In this document: positions 27,001-35,331 of the stretch, piece after piece
Layout of the letters: every line of letters starts with the position of its first letter
How positions within the stretch are numbered: the stretch's first letter is position 1
Assembly: GCF_010548375.1 (NCBI RefSeq)
Contig: NZ_JAAGLY010000003.1
Span: 248,001-312,000, forward strand
Length of the DNA: 64,000 nucleotides
DNA from: Streptomyces sp. SID13726
Lineage (GTDB): Bacteria; Actinomycetota; Actinomycetes; Streptomycetales; Streptomycetaceae
Direction of reading: 5' to 3'
The notes under the pieces: model-generated
What the model saw: only the letters and a program-made list of their open reading frames with translations
Told to the model about the DNA's origin: nothing
The model's database searches: none
Program-made: the position numbers and the translations under genes

Positions 27001-28540
27001 CCGTGTCGAGCACGCTCTGCGGCACGGACAGCCTCTGGCGCGCGCTCATGGCGGCGACGACGGCCGAGACCGCGTCGTGGAACCGCACGGACGGGCGTCG
27101 CGCGCACTCCTCCTGTCTGGTGTCCCAGAAGGCGTCGAAAAGCTGCCGGGTGGTGTGGAGCAGGAGGGCTTCCCCCCTGTCCGCGACCTGCGTGAGGAGG
27201 ACGAGATGAAGCGGTGAACGCAGCAATGCCCGTTGTGGCGGGGTCAGCCGAGAGGCGTCCAGGCCCATGGGGGTGACGGCGGTCTCGACCTGTGCGTCGG
27301 AGAGCTCACCGACCGCGACGCGTGTGCAGCGTTCCGGCGCGGTGAGTCTGCGGATGTGGGTGTCGGCTTCGGCGTCGAACGCTCGGCAGGCCAGGACCAC
27401 GCACATGGCCGGATGGGCCGCGGCTTCGTCCACGAGATCGGCCACCGCGTCGAAGGTCTCCGGGATACGTCCCGATGCCATGCTGACGGCGTCGAGCTGG
27501 TCCACGACGAGGACACACGGCCGCCCGTTGGCCATCGCACCGAGAGCGCCGACCGGGGATATGGGCAGGCCGACACGCTGTCCCAGTTGGTGGGTCGAGC
27601 GGAAGGGCTCCAGGCGGTCGAGTCGGAAAGCCAGAACCGGAGTGTCCGACTCGTCGAGGGCGGTGAAGGTCTGGTGCAGCACCGCGCTCTTCCCGCTGCC
27701 CGCGGCTCCGGTCAGCAGGACGAGCCGTCGGGCCCCGTTCCTCGCCTCCGTCACGAGGCGGACGGCTTCCTCCCGGGGGATGGTGGGCCGCAGCAGCGTA
27801 CGTTCAACGCTCGCGGCCCATCGGTGCGTCACCGTTCGCGCAGCGTCGGACACGACGACGGCGTCGGCTCGCGCGACGATCCGCAGCTCATACGGCGCCA
27901 TCCGGGCGATGAGCGCCGCGGCATCGAGGGTGGTGCCAAGGTTGTCGAGCAGGACTTGACCGAGGGCGAGCGCCGCCAGGCGGCCCGGTGCCCCGGCCAG
28001 GACTTGTTCGGCCAGGACGGCGTTGATGCGCACGAGATCCCGTTCATCGTGCCATTCGAACCAGGACCCTCTCAGCATCCTCCAGGCCGTGGCGGTCGAA
28101 CCGAAGTTGGGACCTGCGGCGAGGGCGTTGAAGGGGCCTCGGAGATCGTCCGTCAACCAATCGGTCTCGAAAGAAGCGAGATCATCCGACCGACGGGCAC
28201 GATCGGCGAGCTCGGCAAGCTCACGGGCGGGGAGCAGGGAAACGAAGTGGAATTCACGACCCGCCTCGACGTGCGAACGCAGGCTCTCCCACACTCCCTT
28301 GTCGCGGAGGGAGGACACATTCCAGCTGTTCGCGTTGCGGTTCTGCCGTTTGACCTGATGAGTCTCCGTCCCGTGGGCATGCTGGTAGACGAACTCGACC
28401 CCGTCGCCCAGTGGCCCAACCGGTTCGACGCAGAGGGACGTGCCTGAGCCCAGCAGTACGTACAGGGCGTGCCTGATCGTCCAGGCTCCCTCGTAACGGT
28501 TGCCGAACTTGTCCGCCTCGCCACCCGACCGTGGTGCCAC
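24092..28540 (-). CDS. Giant STAND NTPase with N-terminal PD-(D/E)XK-like nuclease and HEAT-like C-terminus (Avs-like)
   Basis: 1482 residues from GTG 28540. Residues about 8-70 look like a Cap4/Mrr-type PD-(D/E)XK fold: GGEADKFGNRYEGAWTIRH with Glu17, LGDGVEF with acidic Glu49, and HQVKRQ with Gln62-x-Lys64. A STAND ATPase follows, with Walker A LLTGAAGSGKSAVL near residue 280 and Walker B PCVLVVDQLDAVS near 345, then winged-helix-type sequence. From about 600 to the end there are repeated helical pairs (e.g. DPAEEVREAAVGVVSALRGQ, DPSLDVRACVAHTLGASIR) typical of HEAT repeats. Antiviral STAND (Avs) proteins use this order: effector, oligomerising NTPase, repeat sensor. Anti-phage nuclease activity is inferred. 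Confidence 0.75.
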   Translation of the reverse strand: MAPRSGGEADKFGNRYEGAWTIRHALYVLLGSGTSLCVEPVGPLGDGVEFVYQHAHGTETHQVKRQNRNANSWNVSSLRDKGVWESLRSHVEAGREFHFVSLLPARELAELADRARRSDDLASFETDWLTDDLRGPFNALAAGPNFGSTATAWRMLRGSWFEWHDERDLVRINAVLAEQVLAGAPGRLAALALGQVLLDNLGTTLDAAALIARMAPYELRIVARADAVVVSDAARTVTHRWAASVERTLLRPTIPREEAVRLVTEARNGARRLVLLTGAAGSGKSAVLHQTFTALDESDTPVLAFRLDRLEPFRSTHQLGQRVGLPISPVGALGAMANGRPCVLVVDQLDAVSMASGRIPETFDAVADLVDEAAAHPAMCVVLACRAFDAEADTHIRRLTAPERCTRVAVGELSDAQVETAVTPMGLDASRLTPPQRALLRSPLHLVLLTQVADRGEALLLHTTRQLFDAFWDTRQEECARRPSVRFHDAVSAVVAAMSARQRLSVPQSVLDTDDLVVTRKVLESEQVFVCDGHQLAFFHESFFDYAFARDWLRREESLVAFLTGGEQELFRRAQLRQVLDHLRDLDPERFAEEVEALLTSPDIRYHLKHLTQDVLRGLDAPTTAEWDAVARVLNLRPTFQERLVDMLGTPAWFCRADDEGVLESWLDSADTREQDRAARLLTAVASTLPDRVARLLGPYAADSRYGAWLIRIVPHAHLAGSRTLFDLLLDGVRAGLFTGAEHALWDAAGDLAAEEPLWAVELLSALLAERRDALRLDDEGRVEVLRIRDGEALRMVSAAVVGAPEEFCVRMLPILLTVMKLTVYPVRAGCPARDRHFSHRHPGDDHGDLGHALFQGTAEALRSTAGRDAERARGLVEQLASEPYESAQWLLYQALAAAGANLAPWSAEILLQGRHRLLSGYAANAVWGAREVLCAIGDVLPENTFGRLEQFLLHLRLPPEENLSPWHEFTLLTALPEERLSARATRRLGELRRLHGDTREPDEPEGATGGFVGSPIPLEAAQQMTDDQWLGAIRKHSRDRTDWMTNTGGARELANVLRRLTLADPGRFAGLALRIDAGTHPAYGASLLLGLGDAEPYRDPETVFAAVRHFAGRGRPEQDRWLGHALDRYLDHVPLDLVEALLSRALDSGRPNGADNPFSVDGNGVTRDLLTAGINTVRGSVAESLGDLLLHDTDGSRAALIVPHLRRLAADPSLDVRACVAHTLGASIRHDRAAAADAFEVLVRAPDPLLASPYVRRLTIALMHGDPASAGPMTERMLHSPVGPVRRVGGQIAALAAMEWEAPDLLAKVLTGNDTPQRQGAADVCAQRLLNTGDAKLAHHALVRFFHDPAEEVREAAVGVVSALRGQRLRPYRRTLIALIDSRAFGMAVSQLLITLERAPDRVDELVLTCVRRFVVVYGAASGDLARGAAGDARHIGRLLVRAYVQAPSPARRSEILDLLDQLLLLGSYGVAGAITNSDRS

Positions 28541-28580
28541 CGGCGCCCCCCTGCCCTTCGGCCGAGGGTAACGTCCCGGC

Positions 28581-29969
28581 TCAGCCCCAGGCAGTCACCG
28601 GCACAAAAGAGCTGTCCTGCCGGAACAGATCCGTCCCGTTCGTCCGTTCCACCCGCAGCTGGTAGTTGTAGTGGCGCAGGAAGTACCCCGGGTAGTTGTA
28701 CGACTCCCAGCGGATCGAGCCCGACGAGGAACCCGTGCGGGCGATGAACGTCGCGTCCTTGGCGAAGGTCGAGCTGCCGTCGTTGGTGTCGAAGCGGGCG
28801 CGGAAGTCCCAGTGGCGGAGGTAGTTGCCGGAGGAGTCGCGGAAGGAGTAGCCGTTCGAGTCGGCAAGGCCGGCGACGACGGTGAAGGTGGAGGCCGTCT
28901 TCTCGGCGGATGTGCTGGAGCCGGTGACCACCGGGAGGTTGAGGAGCGAGGACTGTGTCTGCCAGTAGCGGGTGGAGTAGTTGGCGGACTGGAAGGAGCG
29001 GGTGACGTTCTTCGCGAGGGAAGGGCCTCCGGAGACCGTCTCCTTGATGACCGTGAAGTGGCGCGCGGTGCCGGAGACCACGGGCAGCGCGGTCGGCGTC
29101 GACCAGGTCGCGAAGGTGTCGTAGCTGTCGCTGTAGTAGTAGGTGCCGTCGCCGTAGCCGTCGAAGAAGATCCGCCAGCCGCCGTTGTCGAGCTGGATCA
29201 CGGACGGGCCCTCGCGGTAGCTGCCCCAGCCCGCCCAGTCGCCCGTTCTGGAGATCGTGTAGGGCCCGCCCAGGGCGGACGCCGTCGCGTATTCGATGTA
29301 CTTGGTCGTCTCGTTCTTCGTGAAGGCGTGGTAGGTCGAGCCGTTCCTCACGATGTACGTGTCAATGTGGTTCGAGCCGATGCCGGACAGCGCCACCGGT
29401 GAACTCCAGGCCGTCAGTGCGGAGTTCGTCGCCCGCAGCCGGTACGGCGTGAAGATCCACTCGTCGCTGGTGAGCGAGCAGGACACGATCACGTTCACGC
29501 TGCCGTCGCTGTCGACGAACCACTCCGGCGCCCACGCGCGGGACAGATTGGTGATCGGGACCGTGTAGTCGTACAGGAAAGTCCAGTTGGCCCGGTCGGA
29601 ACTGCGTGCGAAGCCGATGGTGGTGCTGACGTCCTGCCAGGTGTGGGTGGTGTAGGTGACGTAGTAGTAGCCGTCGGTGTGCTTGAGGACGCTCGCGTCG
29701 CGGATCCTGTTGCCGGGCGGTGTGTAGGCGGAGGACTTCAGGAGCCGGAAGTCCGTGGCGTCGTCGGACTGGTAGACGTTGACCGTGCCGTCGTTGCTGT
29801 TGAGGAACGGCACGATCGTGTACCGGGTGGCCGAGCCGCTGGGCGGGGCGGCGGCGAGGGCTGTACCGGCGAGACCGGGCAGTTCGCCGAGCAGGACGGC
29901 CGAGGCCGGCAGCGCGGCCAGGGCGCGGAGCAGGGTGCGGCGGGACGGCTGGGGGGATCGTGTGGTCAC
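28581..29969 (-). CDS. Secreted GH43-type arabinosidase with AbfB (CBM42) domain
   Basis: 462 residues from GTG 29969. A Tat-type signal (PSRRTLLRALAALPASAVLL, ending near GTALA) directs export. Residues about 45-310 show five-bladed-propeller GH43 features: IRDASVLKHTDGYYYVTYTT (nearby Asp), APEWFVDSDGSVNVIVS and the REGPSVIQLD catalytic-Glu segment. Residues about 325-462 form an AbfB arabinose-binding domain (FRDSSGNYLRHWDFRARFD, YPGYFLRHYNYQLRVER). It would remove arabinofuranosyl groups from plant arabinan or arabinoxylan outside the cell. Palindromes upstream suggest sugar-dependent control. Confidence 0.85.
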   Translation of the reverse strand: MTTRSPQPSRRTLLRALAALPASAVLLGELPGLAGTALAAAPPSGSATRYTIVPFLNSNDGTVNVYQSDDATDFRLLKSSAYTPPGNRIRDASVLKHTDGYYYVTYTTHTWQDVSTTIGFARSSDRANWTFLYDYTVPITNLSRAWAPEWFVDSDGSVNVIVSCSLTSDEWIFTPYRLRATNSALTAWSSPVALSGIGSNHIDTYIVRNGSTYHAFTKNETTKYIEYATASALGGPYTISRTGDWAGWGSYREGPSVIQLDNGGWRIFFDGYGDGTYYYSDSYDTFATWSTPTALPVVSGTARHFTVIKETVSGGPSLAKNVTRSFQSANYSTRYWQTQSSLLNLPVVTGSSTSAEKTASTFTVVAGLADSNGYSFRDSSGNYLRHWDFRARFDTNDGSSTFAKDATFIARTGSSSGSIRWESYNYPGYFLRHYNYQLRVERTNGTDLFRQDSSFVPVTAWG

Positions 29970-30015
29970 GGGCGGCTCTCCCTCGGACAAGAACGCGGCT
30001 CGAACGTCCGGCATA

Positions 30016-30110
30016 CCGAACGGAGTTCGGAAAGTCGGTCAGACCGTAAGGGGGTGACCGGAACGCGTCAATCCCCTTGCATGCACAGCCTGTTCCGGCG
30101 AAGCGCTTTC
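30016..30110. promoter_or_regulatory. Two candidate operators in the arabinosidase/amidase divergent region
   Basis: CCGAAC-GGA-GTTCGG (30016-30030) is a perfect inverted repeat about 50 bp before the arabinosidase. GAAGCGCTTTC (30100-30110) has the central AAGCGCTT of LacI-family operators and lies 54 bp before the amidase. No LacI gene is adjacent. Confidence 0.4.
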
Positions 30111-30163
30111 CGACGTTACCGTTCGGTAGACGGCGTCGGTCCGGAGCCCTGAGGAGTCCCCGC

Positions 30164-31588
30164 ATGACGTACGAGCGTTCCGCCGGGCTGGTGGCGACCG
30201 CCCGAGCACTGGCCGACGGCGAGATCACCTCCCTGGCCCTCGTCGAGCAGACACTGGCACGGATCGCGGCGACCCAGGGTTCGCTCAACGCCTTTCGGGT
30301 CGTACGGACCGAGTCCGCGCTCGCCGAGGCGGTGGCCGCGGACGCCCAACTGGCCGCCGGGGCACGGCAACCGCTGCTCGGCGTGCCCGTCGCCGTCAAG
30401 GACGACATGGACGTGGCGGGCGAGCCCACCGCGTTCGGCTGCGAGGGCGAGTTCCCCGCGGTCGCCAGGGACGGTGAGGCGGTACGGCGGCTGCGGGCGG
30501 CCGGGGCCGTGATCGTCGGCAAGACCAACACCTGCGAGTTCGGGCAGTGGCCGTTCACCGAGGGGCCCGCCTTCGGGGCGACCCGCAATCCGTGGAACCC
30601 GCGGCACACACCCGGCGGTTCGTCCGGCGGGTCCGCCGCCGCCGTGGCCGCAGGACTCGTGCCCGCCGCGCTCGGCTCGGACGGGGCCGGTTCGGTGCGC
30701 ATCCCCGCCTCCTGGACCCACCTGGTCGGCATCAAGCCGCAGCGCGGCCGCATCTCCACCTGGCCACGCGGCGAGTCCTTCCAGGGCATCACCGTCAACG
30801 GCACCCTCGCCCGCACGGTCGCCGACGCGGCCCTGCTCCTCGACGCCGCGAGCGGCAACCACGACCTGGACCCGCACCGACCGCCCGCCGTCGACGCCTC
30901 GGCCGCGGTTCGCCGCGACCCCGGACGGCTGCGCATTGCCCTCGCCCTGAAGCCGCCGTTCACCGCACTGCCCGCGCGGCTCCAGCCGGAGGTCCGGGCG
31001 CGGATCGTCGAACTCGCCGAGAAACTGAGCGAGTTGGGGCACACGGTCGAGGAGGCCGATCCGCCGTACGGGCAGATCGGACTCACCTTCATCCCGCGCG
31101 CCACCGTGGGTCTCGCCGAGCGGGTCCGCGAGGCGCCCTTCCCGGCACTGCTCGACCGTCGCACCCGGGACGCGGCCCGGCGCGGCGGCCTTCTCGGCGG
31201 GGTCCCGCTCAGGGCGGCGCGGCGCGCGGAGGCGGTCCTGCACCGCCGTATCGGCGGGTTCTTCTCGTCGTACGACGTCGTCCTCGCCCCCACCACGGCC
31301 GCTCCCCCGCCGCGCGTCGGCGCCATGCTGGAGCTGGGCGGGCTGGCCACCGACCGGGCGATGATCGCGGCCTGTCCCTACGCGTGGCCGTGGAACGTGC
31401 TCGGGTGGCCCGGGGTCAACGTGCCCGCCGGGTTCGTCGGCGAAGGGCTGCCCGTGGGGGCGCAGTTGCTCGGTCCGGCGAACAGCGAACCGCTGCTCCT
31501 CTCGCTGGCGGGGCAGTTGGAGGCGGAGCTGCGCTGGCACGAGGTGTGGCCGGAGCCCCGGGTCACCGCGGATTCACCGGCCGGGTAG
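30164..31588 (+). CDS. Amidase (amidase-signature family)
   Basis: Start ATG 30164 follows GAGGAG; 474 residues. The Ser-cisSer-Lys triad is present: VAVKDDMDVAGEPTAFG supplies the Lys, HTPGGSSGGSAAAVAAG the cis-Ser, and GSDGAGSVRIPASWTHLVG the nucleophile region. These enzymes hydrolyse amides; GatA, aryl-acylamidases and 6-aminohexanoate hydrolase share the fold, and nothing here fixes the substrate. gatB/gatC are not adjacent, so it is not the tRNA amidotransferase. It diverges from the arabinosidase gene. Confidence 0.85.
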   Translation: MTYERSAGLVATARALADGEITSLALVEQTLARIAATQGSLNAFRVVRTESALAEAVAADAQLAAGARQPLLGVPVAVKDDMDVAGEPTAFGCEGEFPAVARDGEAVRRLRAAGAVIVGKTNTCEFGQWPFTEGPAFGATRNPWNPRHTPGGSSGGSAAAVAAGLVPAALGSDGAGSVRIPASWTHLVGIKPQRGRISTWPRGESFQGITVNGTLARTVADAALLLDAASGNHDLDPHRPPAVDASAAVRRDPGRLRIALALKPPFTALPARLQPEVRARIVELAEKLSELGHTVEEADPPYGQIGLTFIPRATVGLAERVREAPFPALLDRRTRDAARRGGLLGGVPLRAARRAEAVLHRRIGGFFSSYDVVLAPTTAAPPPRVGAMLELGGLATDRAMIAACPYAWPWNVLGWPGVNVPAGFVGEGLPVGAQLLGPANSEPLLLSLAGQLEAELRWHEVWPEPRVTADSPAG

Positions 31589-31639
31589 CCCGTTTCGCTG
31601 GCCGAGTCGCGTCCCACGCTCGGCGCGCCGTCCACCTGC

Positions 31640-31655
31640 TACTCCCCGGGGAGTA
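31640..31655. promoter_or_regulatory. Perfect 16-bp palindrome upstream of the MMPL gene
   Basis: TACTCCCCGGGGAGTA is fully self-complementary and lies 122 bp before the MMPL start and 52 bp after the amidase stop. It could be a repressor operator for the exporter; the regulator is not encoded nearby. Confidence 0.5.
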
Positions 31656-31776
31656 ATCCGCTCCCGCTGCCGCCCCCGGCAGTAAGCGTCACCTCGCCCT
31701 CCCGCCCGACGAAAGCCGTGGTTCTCAGCGGAAGTCTGGGGACCGAAGCAGACGTCATCCGGAGGGAGATCGGTCA

Positions 31777-33882
31777 ATGAGGGCCGGAGAGAAGACCGCT
31801 ACGACGAGGCCGGGGCGCGGGCGAGCCGTTCCATGGGCGGTGCTCGGGCTGTGGATCGCCGTGATCGCGCTCGTCGGGCCGTTCGCCGCGAAGCTCGGCA
31901 GCGTGCAGCACGACAAGGTCACCGACTACCTGCCGGCGAGCGCGGACTCGACGCAAGTGGCGAAGATCGAGGAGAAGTTGCCCGGGGGCGAGACCACCGA
32001 GATGGTGCTCGTCTACCACCGGGACGGCGGGCTCAGCGCCGCCGACCGGGAGACCGCGGCCGGGCAGGTCGCGGAGATCACCCGGCAGCACGAGCTGATC
32101 GACGGTGCTCCCGAGGGGATTCCGTCCAAGGACGGCACCACCCTGATCTACCCGATCGCCAGCAACGAGCCCGGGGCGGACGAGGAGAAGCAGGACAAGC
32201 TCGTCACCGACGTCCGCGAAGTCGCCCAGGACGAAGGCGGGTTGAGCGTCGATGTGGGCGGCACCGGCGGGCTGGACACCGACTCCGGCGCGGTCTACGA
32301 CTCGCTCGGCGGACCGCTGCTCTACACCACCGTCGCCGTCGTCGCCATACTGCTGATCCTGATCTACCGCAGCCCCGTGCTGTGGCTCGTGCCCCTCGTC
32401 GTCGCCGGGATCGCCGACTTCATGTCGATGGGTGTCTCCTACGGCCTCAACCAGGCCTTCGGCACCCCCGTCTCGGGGCAGAGCGCGGGCGTGATGACGA
32501 TCCTCGTGTTCGGGGCGGGCACGGACTACGCGCTGCTGCTCGTCTCGCGTTACCGGGAGGAACTGCGGCGCATCGAGCGCCCGTACGAGGCCATGATCGC
32601 CGCCCTGCGCGGCTGCGGGCCCGCAGTGCTCGCCTCCTCCGGCACCGTCGCCGCCGGACTGCTGTGTCTGCTCGCCGCCGACCTCAACAGCAGCAAGGGC
32701 ATGGGCCCGCTCGGCGCCGTCGGTGTGATGTGCGCGCTGATCGCGATGCTGACCCTGCTCCCCGCGATCCTCGTACTGGCCGGACGGCGGGTGTTCTGGC
32801 CGCTCGTGCCCGCCTTCGGGAGCACGCTCAAGAAGCGGCGCAGCCTGTTCTCGGCGATGGGCAGCTCTGCCGGACGCAGGCCGCTGACCGTGCTCGCGAG
32901 CGGTGCCGTACTGCTCGGCGCCCTGGCGCTGGGCTCGTTCAACCTGCCGGGAGCGCTCAAGCAGGAGGACTCCTTCGTCAAGAAGCCGGAGTCCGTCGTC
33001 GCGATGGAGACCGCCGCCAAGGCCTTTCCCGGGCAGGGCAGCCAGCCCATCGACGTGATCACCCCGCAGGAGCGCGCCGACGAGACCCTCGCGACTGTCC
33101 GCGGCATCCCGGGCGTCGGCAGCGTGGAGAAGGGCCGTACGGGAGACGGCTGGACCGAGATCTCCGTCTTCGCGAAGAGCGCACCCCAGTCGGCGGGCGA
33201 GACCGCCACCATCAAGACCCTGCGGAAGGAACTGAAGGGCTCCTACGTCGGCGGGGACAGCGCCCAGCAGATCGACCTGGAGGTCACCAACGCCCGGGAC
33301 ACGAAGATCATCGTGCCGCTCGTCCTCGTCTCCGTGCTGCTCATCCTGATCGTGCTGCTGCGGAGTCTGGTCGCACCACTGCTGCTGGTGGTCGCGGTCG
33401 TCGCGGTGTGGGGCGCCTCCCTGGGGATCGGCGGACTGGTCTTCGAACCGCTCCTCGGCCTCAAGGGCACCGATCCGGGGCTCGGACTGCTGTCCTTCGT
33501 GTTCCTGGTCGCCCTGGGCGTCGACTACGGCATCTTCCTCATGCACCGGATGAGGGAGGAGTCCCTGGCGGGAGCGGAACCGGCCACGGCTGCCCTCACC
33601 GCGCTGCGTACCACCGGCGGCGTCATCGCCTCCGCCGGACTCGTCCTCGCCGCGACCTTCGCCGTGCTGACGAACATGGGCCTGGTGCAACTGGTCCAGC
33701 TCGGCTTCGTGATCGCCGTCGGCGTCCTGCTCGACACCTTCCTCGTACGGACGTACCTGGTGACCAGCGCCAGCGTCGCCCTGGGCCGGAAGGTGTGGTG
33801 GCCTGGCGTGCTCTCACGGGAGCCCGGACCGGCCGAACCGACCGAGCCGCCACGGCAGCCGGAGACCGTCGGCGCACGCTGA
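31777..33882 (+). CDS. MMPL/RND-family membrane exporter
   Basis: Start ATG 31777 follows GGAGGGA; 701 residues. Two RND repeats are visible: helix 1 (AVPWAVLGLWIAVIALVGPF) then an extracytoplasmic domain (LPASADSTQVAKIEEKLPGG), a bundle containing FGAGTDYALLLVSRYREEL, a second soluble domain and a second bundle containing VALGVDYGIFLMHRMREE. The paired GxDY motifs in helices 4 and 10 are the proton-relay Asp-Tyr of MMPL proteins. Such proteins export lipids, pigments or drugs using proton motive force. The cargo is unknown. Confidence 0.88.
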   Translation: MRAGEKTATTRPGRGRAVPWAVLGLWIAVIALVGPFAAKLGSVQHDKVTDYLPASADSTQVAKIEEKLPGGETTEMVLVYHRDGGLSAADRETAAGQVAEITRQHELIDGAPEGIPSKDGTTLIYPIASNEPGADEEKQDKLVTDVREVAQDEGGLSVDVGGTGGLDTDSGAVYDSLGGPLLYTTVAVVAILLILIYRSPVLWLVPLVVAGIADFMSMGVSYGLNQAFGTPVSGQSAGVMTILVFGAGTDYALLLVSRYREELRRIERPYEAMIAALRGCGPAVLASSGTVAAGLLCLLAADLNSSKGMGPLGAVGVMCALIAMLTLLPAILVLAGRRVFWPLVPAFGSTLKKRRSLFSAMGSSAGRRPLTVLASGAVLLGALALGSFNLPGALKQEDSFVKKPESVVAMETAAKAFPGQGSQPIDVITPQERADETLATVRGIPGVGSVEKGRTGDGWTEISVFAKSAPQSAGETATIKTLRKELKGSYVGGDSAQQIDLEVTNARDTKIIVPLVLVSVLLILIVLLRSLVAPLLLVVAVVAVWGASLGIGGLVFEPLLGLKGTDPGLGLLSFVFLVALGVDYGIFLMHRMREESLAGAEPATAALTALRTTGGVIASAGLVLAATFAVLTNMGLVQLVQLGFVIAVGVLLDTFLVRTYLVTSASVALGRKVWWPGVLSREPGPAEPTEPPRQPETVGAR

Positions 33883-33930
33883 GCACGTTGATCGAACGCC
33901 TCGATCCAGCACTTTGATCCGGCGGGCCCG

Positions 33931-33964
33931 CCCGGGTGCCTCTCCTTCCGGAGGAGCGCCCGGG
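33931..33964 (+). terminator. Hairpin after the MMPL gene
   Basis: CCCGGGTGCCTCTCC (33931-33945) pairs imperfectly with GGAGGAGCGCCCGGG (33950-33964), about 12 of 15 positions. It separates the MMPL gene from the histidine kinase start 29 bp later. Confidence 0.5.
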
Positions 33965-33993
33965 TTCCCGCACGAGTACCGGAAGATGGAGCC

Positions 33994-35331
33994 GTGGAAG
34001 AACGGGGAACGACCACAGGCGTACGAGACCGGTCGGCGGCGGAGACGGCGGCCGGTGGCGGCGGGTGGTCCCGTCGCGTCGAGCGCATCATGTCCGCCGT
34101 CAACCGCGAACCGCTGACCGCACCGCACCGCACCCGCAACGACGCGGTCCTCGCGCTGGGCGTCGCCGTGCTCGCCTTTGCCCTCACCCTGATGGGCAGC
34201 GAAGGGGCCCGGCCCGGCCAACTCAGCTGGACGCTGCTGCTCGCCGGGTACGTGCCCCTCGTATGGCGGCGCCGCCGTCCGGTGGTGGCCCTGCTCGGGG
34301 TGGTGGCCTGCATGGCTCCGTACTACGCCTTCGACTACAACCCGACCCTGCCTGTCCCGGCGATCGTCCTGGCGCTCTACACCGTCGCGGCGACCGGCAC
34401 CGTACGCCGCACGCTGCTCACCGGTGTCGCCGTCCTCGGCTCGACAGTGGTCAGCAATGGCATCACCGACCAGGACGAGGCGCTGGACTCCCTGGAGATC
34501 TCCGGCTGGATCATCGCGGTCCTGGTTGTCGGCATCGCCGTCCGCTACTACCGCTTGTACGTCGCCTCCATCGTCGAGCGGGCCGAGCGGGCCGAACGCA
34601 CCCGGGAGGAGGAGGCCAGGCGCCGCGTCGCCGAGGAACGGCTGCGGATGGCCCGTGACCTGCACGACCTGCTCGCCCACAGCATCACGCTCATCGGCGT
34701 GCAGACGTCCGTGGCGGCCCACGTCCTCACCGCCGACCCCGAGCGCCTCGACCGCAAGGCCGTAGCCCAGGCCCTGGACGACATCGCGGGGACCTGCCGG
34801 ACCGCCCGGGGGGAACTGCGTACGACGCTGGAGGTGCTGCGGGCGGATGACACGGTCGTGGGGGCGGGAACAGATCCTGAAGCGGGGACCGGTTCCGTGT
34901 CCGGGGCCGAGGACATGCGGGGGCCGCTGCCCGGGATCGACGGACTGGCCGGTCTCGCGGAGTCCGGCCGGGCGGCCGGGGCCAAGGTCGAACTGTCCGT
35001 CCGCGCGGACGGCGTCCCGCCCTCTGTGGGCGCCGCCGCGTACCGGATCGTGCAGGAGGCGCTCACCAACGCCGTACGCCACGGGGGCCGCGAGGACCTC
35101 ACCGTGCGGGTGGGTCTGTGGACCGCGGACGGCGCACTGCGGGTGAGCGTCAGGGACGACGGGACGGGCGACGGGGTGGGCCCGTCCGACGGCCCGTCGG
35201 GGTTCGGGCTCGTCGGAATGCGGGAGCGGGCCCGTAGCGTGGGCGGCACACTGGACGCCGGTCCGGGGCCCGCCGAGGGCTTCGAGGTGACGGCCACACT
35301 GCCGCTGTCCCGGGAGGGCGAGGTTCGATGA
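33994..35331 (+). CDS. NarL-type sensor histidine kinase
   Basis: 445 residues from GTG 33994. Four to five membrane helices at about residues 47-190 (AVLALGVAVLAFALTLMG; LLTGVAVLGSTVV; ISGWIIAVLVVGIAV) precede a HisKA_3 dimerisation helix with EERLRMARDLHDLLAHSITL, where the His in RDLHD is phosphorylated. An HATPase_c domain follows (AAYRIVQEALTNAVRHGG, GFGLVGMRERARSVGGTL). The gene overlaps the response regulator by 4 bases (ATGA). The signal is unknown; the adjacent MMPL exporter is a plausible target. Confidence 0.9.
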   Translation: MEERGTTTGVRDRSAAETAAGGGGWSRRVERIMSAVNREPLTAPHRTRNDAVLALGVAVLAFALTLMGSEGARPGQLSWTLLLAGYVPLVWRRRRPVVALLGVVACMAPYYAFDYNPTLPVPAIVLALYTVAATGTVRRTLLTGVAVLGSTVVSNGITDQDEALDSLEISGWIIAVLVVGIAVRYYRLYVASIVERAERAERTREEEARRRVAEERLRMARDLHDLLAHSITLIGVQTSVAAHVLTADPERLDRKAVAQALDDIAGTCRTARGELRTTLEVLRADDTVVGAGTDPEAGTGSVSGAEDMRGPLPGIDGLAGLAESGRAAGAKVELSVRADGVPPSVGAAAYRIVQEALTNAVRHGGREDLTVRVGLWTADGALRVSVRDDGTGDGVGPSDGPSGFGLVGMRERARSVGGTLDAGPGPAEGFEVTATLPLSREGEVR

